Of a stretch of DNA of 64,000 nucleotides, positions 21,879-32,400 are shown piece after piece. Made by a program: the position numbers and the translations under genes. The notes beneath the pieces are model-generated. The model saw only the letters and a program-made list of their open reading frames with translations, had not been told where the DNA came from and searched no databases. Each line of letters starts with the position of its first letter. Positions within the stretch are counted from its first letter, which is position 1. The DNA comes from Thermoproteota archaeon (GTDB lineage Archaea; Thermoproteota; Thermoprotei_A; Sulfolobales; Ignisphaeraceae). The stretch lies in the NCBI GenBank assembly GCA_030550585.1, contig JAUQPB010000002.1:20001-84000 (forward strand), written 5' to 3'.

Positions 21879-22468
21879 TAGATCTATATAAGTATGGAAT
21901 GATTAAAATAGGCAGTTTTAGACTGACTTCAGGATTGGAAAGCCCTTACTACATAGATTTGCGTCTTTTGTATAGCTTTCCAGAGCTTAGGAATAGGGTG
22001 ATAAGCGAAATCATATCGAGGTTTAGCATATTAAAGCAATGTGATGTTGTTTTAGGTGTTGCGACAAGCGGGTTGGTGTTGGCATCTATAATAGCAGATA
22101 GACTGGGCAAACCTCTTGCCTATGTAAGGATCGAGAAAAAGGAGCACGGGACAAAATCGTTGGTAGAGGGAATAGTTAGCGACAAATATGTTGTAATAGT
22201 TGATGATGTTGCTACAACAGGCGGCTCTATAGAGCATGCAGTAGTTGCAGTCAAGGATTTGGGAGGTAGACCTGTAGCAGCTGTCACAGTAATTGATAGA
22301 GAACAAGGGGCGAGAGAGAGGCTGAGGAAATATGGGATTGAATTATATAGTTTGGTCACAGCTCGTGAGATTTTCGATATCCTCTACAGCAATGGGTACA
22401 TAGGGTTCGATATGTACAATAAGATAATTAGGTATATTCAAGATACAAATGTAAGTAACATGCTGTAG
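21866..22468 (+). CDS. pyrE: Orotate phosphoribosyltransferase, full-length copy 1
   Basis: [32 protein letters not shown] motif. Confidence 0.95.
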   Translation: MSWIVDLYKYGMIKIGSFRLTSGLESPYYIDLRLLYSFPELRNRVISEIISRFSILKQCDVVLGVATSGLVLASIIADRLGKPLAYVRIEKKEHGTKSLVEGIVSDKYVVIVDDVATTGGSIEHAVVAVKDLGGRPVAAVTVIDREQGARERLRKYGIELYSLVTAREIFDILYSNGYIGFDMYNKIIRYIQDTNVSNML

Positions 22469-22524
22469 AATGCAAGCCGAAGAGCTTATATTTTTGTGCA
22501 GCTAAACGATTTTCCTGGGTCTTT

Positions 22525-23457
22525 GTGAAAACATATTTTTATCAACGCGATATCATATCAATACTAGACTTTAACAGAGAAAGCATTGAAACGCTATTTG
22601 AGTATACAGATAAAATGATGAAGTATGCCAACTCAAAGCTTAATTTGTTGAATGGGAAGGTGGTCTCACTGGCATTTTTCGAACCGTCGACAAGAACTAG
22701 ATTAAGCTTCGAGGTTGCTGCGAAAAGGCTTGGAGCAGATGTTATAACGATTGTTGGAGAGGAAGCTTTGAGCATTAGCAAGGGTGAGACACTTGCTGAT
22801 ACTATCAAGATGTTGGATTCTTATTCGGATGCCATAGTAATTAGGCATAAATATGAAGGTGTAGCAAAATATGCATCAGAGATAGCTGAGCACCCGGTTA
22901 TAAATGCTGGTGATGGGAAACAACATCATCCCACACAGACAATGATTGATTTGTATACTATTAAAAAGTTTTTCAATGGTATAGATGGTCTTGTCTATGG
23001 GGTATTAGGGGATTTGAGATATGGCAGAGCCACAACATCATTTATATATGGTCTTTCACTGTTTAAACCAAAGAAGATATATATGATATCGCCTGAAAGC
23101 CTGAGGGCAAGAGAAGAGGTGTTGCATGTACTGAAGGAGAGAGGTATCGCCTTTGAGGAGAGAAGAAACTTGGAAGAGGTTATAGAGGAGCTAGATGTGT
23201 TATATGTTATAAGGATTCAGAAGGAGAGGTTCCCAGATCCACTAGAATATGAAAAGGTTAAGGGGTCGTACAAAGTTACGCTCGATGTTATTAAAAAAGC
23301 TAAGAAAGATTTGAAGATTTTACATCCACTTCCAAAAGTTGATGAGATCGACGAGAGAATAGATAATACGCCATATGCAGCATACTTTACACAGGCAAAA
23401 TATGGGGTGCCGGTTAGAATGGCACTTCTAGCCCTCATTTTTGGTGTTGAACCATGA
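22525..23457 (+). CDS. pyrB: Aspartate carbamoyltransferase catalytic chain, copy 1
   Basis: [52 protein letters not shown]. Confidence 0.95.
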   Translation: MKTYFYQRDIISILDFNRESIETLFEYTDKMMKYANSKLNLLNGKVVSLAFFEPSTRTRLSFEVAAKRLGADVITIVGEEALSISKGETLADTIKMLDSYSDAIVIRHKYEGVAKYASEIAEHPVINAGDGKQHHPTQTMIDLYTIKKFFNGIDGLVYGVLGDLRYGRATTSFIYGLSLFKPKKIYMISPESLRAREEVLHVLKERGIAFEERRNLEEVIEELDVLYVIRIQKERFPDPLEYEKVKGSYKVTLDVIKKAKKDLKILHPLPKVDEIDERIDNTPYAAYFTQAKYGVPVRMALLALIFGVEP

Positions 23458-23936
23458 TTGAAGAGCCTACGCTCACAGTTTCTAAGATTAGAAACGGCAC
23501 GGTAATAGATCATATACCTGCTGGAAAAGCTATGGATATACTAAACGTACTTGGGATTGATGGTAAAGAGGGTTTGAGAATAGCAGTTCTAATGAATGTC
23601 GAGAGTAAGAAGCTTGGAAGAAAAGATATAATAAAGATAGAGGGTAGAAGGCTTTCACCAGATGATCTAAATGTGATAGCATTGCTCGCTCCAAATGCCA
23701 CTATAAACATTATCGAGGATTTCGCTGTAATAGAAAAATACAAAGTCTCATTACCGAACGTAATCACAGATGTTCTTAGATGCCCTAACCCAACGTGTAT
23801 AACCAACAAGAAGGGAGAGCATGTTAGAACAAGATTCAAACTACTTTCAAAAGAGCCTCTCAAGTTGCAATGCGAATATTGTGGAACGGTTATTAGCGAG
23901 AGTGAGGTGGCTAAACTGGTTGCTAGAAAGCACTAG
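23454..23936 (+). CDS. pyrI: Aspartate carbamoyltransferase regulatory chain, copy 1
   Basis: [23 protein letters not shown]...CEYCG. Confidence 0.95.
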   Translation: MIEEPTLTVSKIRNGTVIDHIPAGKAMDILNVLGIDGKEGLRIAVLMNVESKKLGRKDIIKIEGRRLSPDDLNVIALLAPNATINIIEDFAVIEKYKVSLPNVITDVLRCPNPTCITNKKGEHVRTRFKLLSKEPLKLQCEYCGTVISESEVAKLVARKH

Positions 23937-24711
23937 GTTAAGATACATAGTTAAACCTGCTAGGGTCATTGAAAACAAGCCTATATCTGGTAGCATGCAT
24001 ATACTTAGAATTGAGTTGATTAGACATTCTGTAGAGGTTGAACCATTTAACTTTTTCAATATATGGGTACCCAGAGTAGATGAAATACCACTTAGCATAG
24101 CATATGCTGACAGTAAATCTCTATTCTTTATATACAGAATAAGGGGTGTAGGTACAAAAACATTATCACAGTTGAAACCTGGTGAATTCATAGGGGTTAA
24201 GGGACCTCTTGGAAAGGGTTTCAAACCTTTGAATAATAGAAGATGGCTTATAGTCGCCGGTGGCGTAGGAATCGCGCCTGTGCCATTCTTATTAAGCTTT
24301 GCAATAAAAACGAACACAAAGATTGATGTGATCTGGGGTGTGAAGAAAAGCGATGAGTTCTTCGATTTGTCAAATGTTTTTGGTTTAAAGCAGAGAGGCT
24401 GGAGGCTCATCAAAGTCTCAGAAGACTGCCAGGATGGTTTATGTGGAACTGCATTATCGGTTCTAAATAGTGTTAGCATTAATGATTATGATGTTGTATT
24501 GGCTATAGGTCCTCAGCAAATGTTGTTATCATTTTGTAGGATGCTCAAGGATAGAGAAAATGTTTATGTATCGCTAGAGAATATGGTTAAATGCGGCATT
24601 GGAGTTTGTGGCTCATGCTATTTGAAGGGGTCTCACAAATTGCTATGCATTGATGGACCTGTTTTTAAATGCTCTGAAGTGGTCGATCATCTTGAGAGTT
24701 CTATTTCTTAA
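23920..24711 (+). CDS. pyrK: Dihydroorotate dehydrogenase electron transfer subunit, copy 1 (start approximate)
   Basis: [39 protein letters not shown] [2Fe-2S] motif. Confidence 0.9.
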   Translation: MLESTRLRYIVKPARVIENKPISGSMHILRIELIRHSVEVEPFNFFNIWVPRVDEIPLSIAYADSKSLFFIYRIRGVGTKTLSQLKPGEFIGVKGPLGKGFKPLNNRRWLIVAGGVGIAPVPFLLSFAIKTNTKIDVIWGVKKSDEFFDLSNVFGLKQRGWRLIKVSEDCQDGLCGTALSVLNSVSINDYDVVLAIGPQQMLLSFCRMLKDRENVYVSLENMVKCGIGVCGSCYLKGSHKLLCIDGPVFKCSEVVDHLESSIS

Positions 24712-26014
24712 AGCTCTACTTGATGAGGTTAGAGAGGTTACGGTGTTTGTGAATGAAAATGGTTTTGTGACGCAGATAAGGAATGGTATATACAAAGAAC
24801 TTTGTCAAGAATATGAATGTGAGGATCTGACAGTACATGGTATAGCTCTTCCAGGTTTTATAGATATCCATACACATTTAAGAGGATTGATGTTGGCATA
24901 CAAGGAAGATGAGGAAAGTGGGACAAAGGCTGCAGCCAGAGGAGGGTATACAGCAGTAGTAGACATGCCTAATACAGTGCCCCGAATAGATAACTTAGAT
25001 GCATTCGAATCCAAAATAGCAAAGCTAAGTACAAATGCCTATACAGACTTTGGTATAGCTATTGCACCTCCACAAAATAGGAGTTTCGGTGAGTTCAAAT
25101 CTCTTATAATGAAACAAGAGGTCGTGGCAATTGGTGAAATATTCCCAGAAGAACTGAGCATGCTACCTCAAGTTCTCAGCATCTTAGATCAGCTTAGAGT
25201 TAAAAAACTTGTAATGGTACATCCAGAGCATGAGAAATTTATTAATGAATGTGAAAAAGGCTCTAGATGGTTGTGCAGACCCTTAGAAGCAGAGGTGAAA
25301 TCGTTAATAGAGATACGCAAAATTGTATCTAGATCCTTCCATCATATACCACTTCATGTCACACACGCGACAAACCCTATCACCATAACATATGCAAAGA
25401 ACAATGGATTTACCGTTGATACAACACCACATTACATTTACTTATCGAGTGAAGATGAGTACAGAAAAGGTTGTTTAGCTAAGGTGAATCCACCGCTAAG
25501 ACACATTTCTACAACTATTTCAATGCTTCAATATCTACACCATGTAGATGCTATCGCAACAGACCATGCACCACATTCAATCGATGAAAAAACTAGAGAA
25601 TTTTCTGATTGTCCATCTGGCATACCATCTATTGAGGTAGCCTCAGCACTTGTGATAAACCTTGTTTCAAAAAATATTATCGATTTGAATACGCTTGCCA
25701 GGCTTCTGTCTCTAGGCCCTTCAAAAATTCTGGGCTTAGAAAAATGGGGCTGTATCGACATTGGATGTGTAGCCAGCTACTCTGTGGTTGACCCATGGAA
25801 AGAGTGGGTTATAGATTCGTCAAAGTTCTATTCTAAAGCATCTTACAGTCCCTATGACGGGCTCAAAATCAGGGGATCTGTTGAAGCAACAATAATCCGC
25901 GGTGTTGTTGTACATTTAAATGGAGAAATAGTTTCTAAACCTATCGGTAAACCCATTGGGTGTCTACGCAATGGATCAAGAGCCTTCGCTAAGAACATCA
26001 GTTGCAGGGATTGA
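24692..26014 (+). CDS. pyrC: Dihydroorotase, copy 1 (start approximate)
   Basis: GFIDIHTHLRGL, VTHATNP, ATDHAPHS. Confidence 0.9.
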   Translation: MRVLFLKALLDEVREVTVFVNENGFVTQIRNGIYKELCQEYECEDLTVHGIALPGFIDIHTHLRGLMLAYKEDEESGTKAAARGGYTAVVDMPNTVPRIDNLDAFESKIAKLSTNAYTDFGIAIAPPQNRSFGEFKSLIMKQEVVAIGEIFPEELSMLPQVLSILDQLRVKKLVMVHPEHEKFINECEKGSRWLCRPLEAEVKSLIEIRKIVSRSFHHIPLHVTHATNPITITYAKNNGFTVDTTPHYIYLSSEDEYRKGCLAKVNPPLRHISTTISMLQYLHHVDAIATDHAPHSIDEKTREFSDCPSGIPSIEVASALVINLVSKNIIDLNTLARLLSLGPSKILGLEKWGCIDIGCVASYSVVDPWKEWVIDSSKFYSKASYSPYDGLKIRGSVEATIIRGVVVHLNGEIVSKPIGKPIGCLRNGSRAFAKNISCRD

Positions 26015-26897
26015 GCTCCTACATCCAATAATGAATGCAAGTGGGTTTCTGGGCTATTCAAAAGAGCATATACGTAGATTGGCTAGCTATGGTTTCTCAG
26101 CCATTGTCACAAAAACCATAACTCCATATCCTAAAAAAGGTTATGACCCCCCAATAATAATTGCACTGTCTAATGGTGGACTTTTAAATGCTGTAGGTCT
26201 TGAAAATCCTGGCAAAGAATGTATAAATGAGATGGTTGAAGAGGCTAAGAAACTGGGGATTCCGATAATAATTAGTGTTGGAGGGGCAACAGAGGAAGAA
26301 TTTGCTGAAGTTGCTGAAGAGGCCGAGCTCAGGGGTGCCACGGCCATTGAATTGAACCTTAGCTGTCCACATGCAAAAGGTTATGGCATTGAAATTGGAA
26401 TGGATCCGCAAAAAGTATTTAGTGTTGTAAAAAACGTGGCTTCGGTTACAAAAATACCTGTCATAGCAAAACTGGGGCTATCAGACAAGGTTTTAGAGTC
26501 TGCTGGAAAAGCTTTAGAGGCTGGGGCTAGTGGGTTAACTTTGATTAACACAATTAAGGCTATGGCTATAGACATATATTCCTTGAAACCAATTTTAACA
26601 AATGTATTTGGAGGATTATCAGGGCCTCCAATACACCCAATAGCCGTGCGTGTTGTCTATGAGGTCTATAGAGAATACAAAGCTGATATAATTGGCTGTG
26701 GTGGTGTAACAAAATGGGAGGATGTAGCAGAGTTTGTGGTGGCAGGTGCAAGAGCAGTTGAAGTAGGCACAGCAATTATCTTCAGTACAACCCAGCATAA
26801 ATTTGTAGAGGAGATGTTGGACAGTCTAAGAAACTGGCTTAAAATGCTTGGTTTTAAAGGTATTGAAGAGGTTGTTGGTATAGCACAAAAGATTTGA
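25971..26897 (+). CDS. pyrD: Dihydroorotate dehydrogenase (PyrDB type), copy 1
   Basis: HPIMNASGFLGYS, NLSCPHAKGYGIEIG, IIGCGGVTKWEDV. Confidence 0.93.
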   Translation: MDQEPSLRTSVAGIELLHPIMNASGFLGYSKEHIRRLASYGFSAIVTKTITPYPKKGYDPPIIIALSNGGLLNAVGLENPGKECINEMVEEAKKLGIPIIISVGGATEEEFAEVAEEAELRGATAIELNLSCPHAKGYGIEIGMDPQKVFSVVKNVASVTKIPVIAKLGLSDKVLESAGKALEAGASGLTLINTIKAMAIDIYSLKPILTNVFGGLSGPPIHPIAVRVVYEVYREYKADIIGCGGVTKWEDVAEFVVAGARAVEVGTAIIFSTTQHKFVEEMLDSLRNWLKMLGFKGIEEVVGIAQKI

Positions 26898-27577
26898 GTG
26901 AGACTGTGCTCAGAGGGAATATCATAATCAGAGCTAACTGCTCGGACAGAGAGCAGTGGATTAGATTAATAAAGAAGGGGGAGGTGAATGCAGTAGATCT
27001 TTGTCTAGAGGACTACTCTAAGAGCGAAGTAGAGGAGATGAACAGAGTTCTGGAAGACCATAATAAGGTTATGATAGCATATGCAACACCTATTCTGAAC
27101 ATATTCTTTTTACTTGTCGGCAGGCTCTTAACTTTGTTTAAACAATTGCAAAAAATAGACGCTGAGATTGTATTAAATAATAGATTGTTATCGCAAATAA
27201 AGCCTTTTATGCAATTCAAAGACATTGAACCAGCTATTATAGAAAAACAGTTGCGAGGGATATTAGCAATGTCGGGTTGGGACATAAACATAGAGTTGCA
27301 TTTGAGAGAGAATAGAGATGGTGTTATGGTTGTTGTCGGCTCAGGTATAACCTATGGCAACAAGTCAAGTGAAATAGGATATAGAATAGAACTTAGCACT
27401 ACAAAAGATGTTGTGTCGACAAGCATAAGCTCGGTAATAGAGATATTGAACTCTGAGGCTTTCATCTTGAAAGGTTTTAAGACATTTATTGATATGGGAA
27501 AAATTGAGGGCGTCTACACATCGTATATCAGCAAGCTTATAGAGAAAAGGGTTGTAGATTTGAAAGAGATTTTCTAA
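26894..27577 (+). CDS. Uncharacterised protein at the end of pyr operon 1
   Basis: 227-aa ORF overlapping pyrD stop. Confidence 0.55.
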   Translation: MSETVLRGNIIIRANCSDREQWIRLIKKGEVNAVDLCLEDYSKSEVEEMNRVLEDHNKVMIAYATPILNIFFLLVGRLLTLFKQLQKIDAEIVLNNRLLSQIKPFMQFKDIEPAIIEKQLRGILAMSGWDINIELHLRENRDGVMVVVGSGITYGNKSSEIGYRIELSTTKDVVSTSISSVIEILNSEAFILKGFKTFIDMGKIEGVYTSYISKLIEKRVVDLKEIF

Positions 27578-27648
27578 TGAGCTAATGTATTATATCACAT
27601 CTGTGACAAAGCACAGCATTTGTTTTAGAAAATTGATGATAGTCTGTT

Positions 27649-27752
27649 TGGTGCCGCGGCCGGGATTTGAACCCGGGTCTCCCGCGCCTTTTTCTATAAG
27701 GCGTCACGGGCTCGAGAGGCCCGCATACTTGACCGGGCTATACTACCGCGGC
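27649..27752 (-). tRNA. tRNA-Glu (CTC), CCA encoded, with 26-nt noncanonical intron (27679-27704) in the variable loop
   Basis: Reverse strand GCCGCGG...CGGGC-CTCTCGA-GCCCG-TG|ACGCCTTATAGAAAAAGGCGCGGGAG|ACCCGGGTTCAAATCCCGG-CCGCGGC-A-CCA; removal leaves a canonical cloverleaf. Confidence 0.9.
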
Positions 27753-27827
27753 ACTATTACAAAACCAATTTTGTAGTTACCTTAAAAGCTTATTTTAGCA
27801 TTTATCGCCATTGAGGCGCTCTGCTGT

Positions 27828-28169
27828 ATGGTAAGACGTAATAGGGGTGCTATTAGGGATATTGCTATAGAGAGGATGGAGATTCTATTTAAGCTTGGCA
27901 TCGAAGCTGTTAAGAATGGATACACGGATCTAGCCAAACGATATGGCGAACTCTTAATACGGATCTCAATGAGGAATAGAGTCAAAATTCCTAAGGAGAT
28001 TAAGAGGTGGATTTGCAAGCAATGCCATACCATAATGGTTCCAGGATTCAATGCTAGGGTAAGAACGCGTAGAGATGGAAAGGTTTTAAGGGTAGTAACA
28101 AAGTGTCTTTCATGTGGTTGGATACACAGATACCAATTTGTGGTGAGAAGAGGTAGTGGAAGGAGTTAG
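27828..28169 (+). CDS. rnp4: RNase P protein subunit Rnp4 (RPR2 family)
   Basis: [22 protein letters not shown]...[36 protein letters not shown]...CLSCG. Confidence 0.88.
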   Translation: MVRRNRGAIRDIAIERMEILFKLGIEAVKNGYTDLAKRYGELLIRISMRNRVKIPKEIKRWICKQCHTIMVPGFNARVRTRRDGKVLRVVTKCLSCGWIHRYQFVVRRGSGRS

Positions 28170-28449
28170 CAGATATTTCAAAACCTTGAAAAAGCTTAAA
28201 GTGACTCAGCATAGAGCCGATGTGAATATTGGGAAACATGGTTTACACGAAGGTATAATAAGCGAAATTAAAAGGCGTTTAAAGGAACATGGGGTTGTTA
28301 AAATAAGGATTCTCAAAAGTGCACGTAGCAATATTACTGGTGATGATATTAAAAAGCTTGCAGAGCTTCTTGACGCTTTTATTGTAGATGAAAGAGGATA
28401 TACATATGTGCTTATAAGCAGAAAGCGTGAAAAGAAAGCGAGAAGATAA
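28156..28449 (+). CDS. YhbY/CRM-domain RNA-binding protein
   Basis: [31 protein letters not shown]. Confidence 0.8.
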   Translation: MEGVSRYFKTLKKLKVTQHRADVNIGKHGLHEGIISEIKRRLKEHGVVKIRILKSARSNITGDDIKKLAELLDAFIVDERGYTYVLISRKREKKARR

Positions 28450-28468
28450 TCTGACATTGTGATGATTT

Positions 28469-28954
28469 ATGGTTACAGTCAAGGACGTCCCAGCAGACAT
28501 GCTAATAAGAAAGCTTGCAGAGTATCTAAAAGGTAATGTTCCAGCAGTTAAGCCACCTTCATGGGCGATGTTCTCAAAGACAGGTTCGCATAGGGAGAGG
28601 GTTCCAGACGATCCAGATTGGTGGTATATGAGGGCGGCAGCAATACTTAGGAAACTCTATTTAGCAGAGGAACCCCTAGGCGTAGGCACGTTTAGAACTG
28701 TTTTTGGAGGGCTAAAGAGGAGGGGGTCAGCACCTCCTCATTTCAGGAAGGGCGGGGGATCCAATATAAGAAAGATTCTTCAGCAACTAGAAAAAGCTGG
28801 TTTAGTTAGAAAAACTGATAAGGGTAGGGTAATATCAGACGAGGGAAGGAGACTACTGGATACACTAGCTCTAGAAATATTCAAGGATTTATTGAAAGCT
28901 TATCCCGAGCTCTCTAAATATGCTCCCAAATCGTTGATTGCAACAACAAGTTAA
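28469..28954 (+). CDS. rps19e: 30S ribosomal protein S19e
   Basis: VTVKDVPADMLIRKLAEYLK...DWWYMRAAAILRKLYL...RRGSAPPHFRKGGGSNIRKILQQLEKAGLV. Confidence 0.95.
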   Translation: MVTVKDVPADMLIRKLAEYLKGNVPAVKPPSWAMFSKTGSHRERVPDDPDWWYMRAAAILRKLYLAEEPLGVGTFRTVFGGLKRRGSAPPHFRKGGGSNIRKILQQLEKAGLVRKTDKGRVISDEGRRLLDTLALEIFKDLLKAYPELSKYAPKSLIATTS

Positions 28955-29004
28955 TTACCCACTAAAAGGTATACATCTTAGGCTATTGCATATGGTGATC
29001 TTAA

Positions 29005-29361
29005 ATGGCAGGCGAAGCAGCTGTGTACAGCGATGAGGAGGTAGAGGCACTACTTGAGAGAAGATATAGAGAGATGTTGGCCAGAAGACAAGAAGCAGAG
29101 CGAAAAAGGAGAGAATTAGAGGAGGAGGCGAGAAGGCAGGAGATACTGAGGTTAATTCTAACTCCAGAGGCAAGGGAAAGGCTCTCTAACATTAAGCTTG
29201 TGAGGCCAGAGATTGCTAGAGCTGTTGAGGATAGGTTGATAGCATTGGCGGTGCAAGGCAGGATAACCCAGCCTATTACTGATGAAGAGCTTAAGAGTAT
29301 ATTAGCCGAGATCTATGAGAGAACAAGGAGAGATTTTAGGATTAATATACGTGAGAAGTAA
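29005..29361 (+). CDS. PDCD5-family DNA-binding protein
   Basis: EEEARRQEILRLILTPEARERLSNIKLVRPEIARAVEDRLIALAVQGRI. Confidence 0.92.
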   Translation: MAGEAAVYSDEEVEALLERRYREMLARRQEAERKRRELEEEARRQEILRLILTPEARERLSNIKLVRPEIARAVEDRLIALAVQGRITQPITDEELKSILAEIYERTRRDFRINIREK

Positions 29362-29380
29362 ACGGTATTGCGTGTCTCAA

Positions 29381-29539
29381 ATGGCGAGAAACAAACCTTT
29401 AGCAAAAAAACTTAGGCTTATAAATAGAGAGAAATCAAATCAGCCTATACCTGTGTGGGTAACAGTAAAAACAATTAGGAAGATTATGAGAGGCTATAGA
29501 TTGAGGAACTGGCGCAGAGCTAAACTAGGTGATGTGTAA
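29381..29539 (+). CDS. rpl39e: 50S ribosomal protein L39e
   Basis: MARNKPLAKKLRLINREKSNQPIPVWVTVKTIRKIMRGYRLRNWRRAKLGDV. Confidence 0.93.
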   Translation: MARNKPLAKKLRLINREKSNQPIPVWVTVKTIRKIMRGYRLRNWRRAKLGDV

Positions 29540-29540
29540 C

Positions 29541-29813
29541 ATGCCTAAAGATAAAAGTGAAGGCATAATCCTAATACCTTTAAGATATGTCTACAGAGCT
29601 GGGAGCAGAAGGGATAGAGGAAAAAGGGCAGTAAGATACATAAGGAGATTCTTAGAGAGGCATCTAGGTGGTAGGGTCATCTTAGACCCCATAATCAGTA
29701 TGTATATCTATAGCAGGAAAATCGAAAAGCCGCCAAGAAAGATATTAGTGAGATTCTTAAAGGTAGATAATGGTATATTCAAGGCAATGCTCGCTGTTGA
29801 GGTGAAGAGGTAG
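29541..29813 (+). CDS. rpl31e: 50S ribosomal protein L31e
   Basis: IILIPLRYVYRAGSRRDRGKRAVRYIRRFLERHL. Confidence 0.92.
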   Translation: MPKDKSEGIILIPLRYVYRAGSRRDRGKRAVRYIRRFLERHLGGRVILDPIISMYIYSRKIEKPPRKILVRFLKVDNGIFKAMLAVEVKR

Positions 29814-29817
29814 AAGA

Positions 29818-30498
29818 ATGATAGTTATCGAAAAAGCAAATTATAAGGGCAACCCAAATGTAGGTATATATGTTTTTGCAACAGATAGATATGCTCTAAT
29901 TCCTTTTGATGCGGATGAAAAATTCTCAAATCTTATCTCTAGGGTGCTCCAAGTTCCAGTTATAAAAGCATCGATTGCAGATACTGGTTTGTTGGGAATA
30001 TTTGTGGTAGGCAATAATAAGGGTTTGCTTCTTCCTCAATTGGTAAAGGACTGGGAGCTTAGATTGATTAAAAGTAGCATTGATTTGAGTATAGGAGTTG
30101 TTAAATCGAGATATACAGCACTTGGAAATATATGCCTAGTTAATGACAGGGCAGCTCTTATTCATCCAGAAGCCTATGACGATCTCAAAAAGATTGTTGT
30201 TGATGTGCTGGATGTTGAAATAGTTGAAAAAGGAATTATAGCTGGTTTTTCAACTGTTGGTTCAATAGCTTTTGTTAACAATATTGCGGGGCTGGTTCAT
30301 CCTGAGGCTAGCGATAAAGAGGTTGAATATCTTTCAAATGTTTTTCAAGTTCCTTTTGACATAGGGACGGTCAATTTTGGAGTTGGATTTATAAAGTCTG
30401 GTCTTATTGGTAATACAAAAGGAATTATAGTCGGGGATAGAACTACAGGTCCCGAGCTTTTGAGAATAGGTAAGGTGTTTAGGGTGGCAACCTCATGA
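29818..30498 (+). CDS. eif6: Translation initiation factor aIF6
   Basis: Repeated pentein modules NPNVGIYVFATDRYALIP, VNDRAALIHPEA, VNNIAGLVHPEA. Confidence 0.93.
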   Translation: MIVIEKANYKGNPNVGIYVFATDRYALIPFDADEKFSNLISRVLQVPVIKASIADTGLLGIFVVGNNKGLLLPQLVKDWELRLIKSSIDLSIGVVKSRYTALGNICLVNDRAALIHPEAYDDLKKIVVDVLDVEIVEKGIIAGFSTVGSIAFVNNIAGLVHPEASDKEVEYLSNVFQVPFDIGTVNFGVGFIKSGLIGNTKGIIVGDRTTGPELLRIGKVFRVATS

Positions 30499-30755
30499 CA
30501 GATGTGAAGATATATAAAGTAGATGGAGTGATGCTAATATCAGCTGATAGGTTGCCAAGGTGGCAAAGGTTTTCAATGGAAGTGAGAGCAGTTAGCGAGA
30601 AGCACGCTCTAGAATATGTCTATTCTGTGCTTGGAGGTAGACACAAGGTTAAGAGAGCAAATATAAAGGTGCTTAAGATAGAGGAGGTGCCACTTGAAAA
30701 AGTTGAGAGCAAATATATAAGGGATTTGGCTACACTAACTAGAATGGTGATTTAA
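30495..30755 (+). CDS. rplX: 50S ribosomal protein L18Ae/LX
   Basis: VRAVSEKHALEYVYSVLGGRHKVKRANIKV. Confidence 0.88.
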   Translation: MTDVKIYKVDGVMLISADRLPRWQRFSMEVRAVSEKHALEYVYSVLGGRHKVKRANIKVLKIEEVPLEKVESKYIRDLATLTRMVI

Positions 30756-31222
30756 TGAGTGTTGACAGAGCTGGAGCAGAGGAGGCCATACAACAGCTAC
30801 TTCTTCAGCTTGAGGAGCTTAGAGAGGCTATTAGAGTTGTGCAAACAAGGTCTCTTGCAATATCATCTGAACTACAGGAAATCAGAATAGCATATGAGAC
30901 TCTTAACACCATTCAAAAGCTTTCACAACAAGACGTCTTCACATCGCTTGATAGAAATGGTTATGTATTTGTAAAGGCAAGGCTAGCTTCAATAGACGAG
31001 GCTATTGTTAGGGTTGGCAGAGAATATTATGTGTCGCTTCCAATAGATAAGGCAAAGGGGGTCCTTATGGAATATGAGAAGGAACTTGCTGATGAACTAA
31101 GGGAAGCAGAAGCTGAGCTGAAGAAGCTTACCGAGCTTTACAATCAGATCCAGAAAAAGATGCAAGAGTATGTAGCTATGCTGCAAACTGGTCAGAGAGG
31201 TGGAGGTGCAAAACAGAGCTAA
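30755..31222 (+). CDS. pfdA: Prefoldin alpha subunit
   Basis: Coiled-coil ORF in the conserved aIF6-LX-pfd-ftsY order, LASIDEAIVRVGREYYVSLPIDKAKGVL. Confidence 0.88.
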   Translation: MSVDRAGAEEAIQQLLLQLEELREAIRVVQTRSLAISSELQEIRIAYETLNTIQKLSQQDVFTSLDRNGYVFVKARLASIDEAIVRVGREYYVSLPIDKAKGVLMEYEKELADELREAEAELKKLTELYNQIQKKMQEYVAMLQTGQRGGGAKQS

Positions 31223-31237
31223 ACAAGGTATCTCCTA

Positions 31238-32155
31238 TTGTTTGGGAAAATAAAAAAGATTTTTCAAGACTTTGCACAGCAAATATCAAATACAGTTCTA
31301 TATAAGACGCTGGACGAAAAAGATGTTGATACATACTGCAACAATCTTTTCATGCAACTTGTAGAATCTGATGTTGCTTATGAAGTTGCTGAGAAGATTG
31401 TTAATAATATTAGGCAACAACTACTAGGAAAAAAAGTTAGAAGAGGCGAAGACGTGAAAAGCTACATAGATAAGATTGTGGAGGAATCATTGGAGAACAT
31501 GCTTAAAAGCATAGGATCCTTTAATTTAATAGACTTTGTGAAAACAACTTTATCGAAGGAAAGACCAGTTAAAATAATGTTTATGGGTATCAATGGAGTT
31601 GGAAAAACAACTACCATAGCCAAGGTCGCGAATATCTTGAAGAATAATGGTCTAAGAGTTTTAATGGTAGCAGCCGATACATTTAGAGCTGGGGCACAAG
31701 AGCAACTCCAAAGACACGCAGAAAGAGTAGGTGTGGCATTTATTGGTGGTAGATATGGTGCCGATCCAGCAGCGATAGCATATGATGGTATTGTCTATGC
31801 GCAAAAGAATGGATTTGATGTTGTTTTGATTGACACAGCTGGTAGAATGCATATAGATGTCGATCTGATGAACGAGCTTAGAAAGGTTGCAAAAGTGGCT
31901 AGACCGCATCTTAAGCTTCTTGTTTTAGATGCTTTAACAGGTAATGATGCATTAGAGCAGTTGAGAGGTTTTGAAGAAGCTGTTGGTGTAGACACAGTTA
32001 TCTTAACAAAGGTTGATGCTGATGCCAATGGCGGTGCAGCTCTAACTGTGTTAATTGGTGTTGGAAAACCAATTGCATATCTAGGTGTTGGTCAGAGATA
32101 TACCGATCTGATTGATTATAATCCTGGTGTTGTGCTTAAAATGCTTTTTAAGTAG
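31238..32155 (+). CDS. ftsY: Signal recognition particle receptor FtsY
   Basis: GINGVGKTTTIAKVANIL, DTFRAGAQEQLQRHA, DTAGRMH, TKVDADANGGAAL. Confidence 0.95.
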   Translation: MFGKIKKIFQDFAQQISNTVLYKTLDEKDVDTYCNNLFMQLVESDVAYEVAEKIVNNIRQQLLGKKVRRGEDVKSYIDKIVEESLENMLKSIGSFNLIDFVKTTLSKERPVKIMFMGINGVGKTTTIAKVANILKNNGLRVLMVAADTFRAGAQEQLQRHAERVGVAFIGGRYGADPAAIAYDGIVYAQKNGFDVVLIDTAGRMHIDVDLMNELRKVAKVARPHLKLLVLDALTGNDALEQLRGFEEAVGVDTVILTKVDADANGGAALTVLIGVGKPIAYLGVGQRYTDLIDYNPGVVLKMLFK

Positions 32156-32190
32156 ATTTTAGTGATAATAGGTATGAGAGGGTAGAAAAA

Positions 32191-32388
32191 GTGTCGAAAA
32201 CATTGGAAGAAGCGTTCAAGAACATGGGAAAGGTTTTGGAGCTGGCAGAGAAGCCTGATGGGGATGAGTTCAAGCAGATTCTAAAACTGACCCTCCTCGG
32301 TTTTACACTTATAGGCGTCATATCATTTGCTGTGGCCACGGGTCTCTACTACTTGATGGCAGCGCTTGGCATAGCATCAATATCTTAG
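32191..32388 (+). CDS. secE: Preprotein translocase SecE (Sec61 gamma)
   Basis: 65-aa single-TM protein between ftsY and nusG, KPDGDEFKQILKLTLLGFTLIGVISF. Confidence 0.9.
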   Translation: MSKTLEEAFKNMGKVLELAEKPDGDEFKQILKLTLLGFTLIGVISFAVATGLYYLMAALGIASIS

Positions 32389-32400
32389 AGGCGAGATGTG

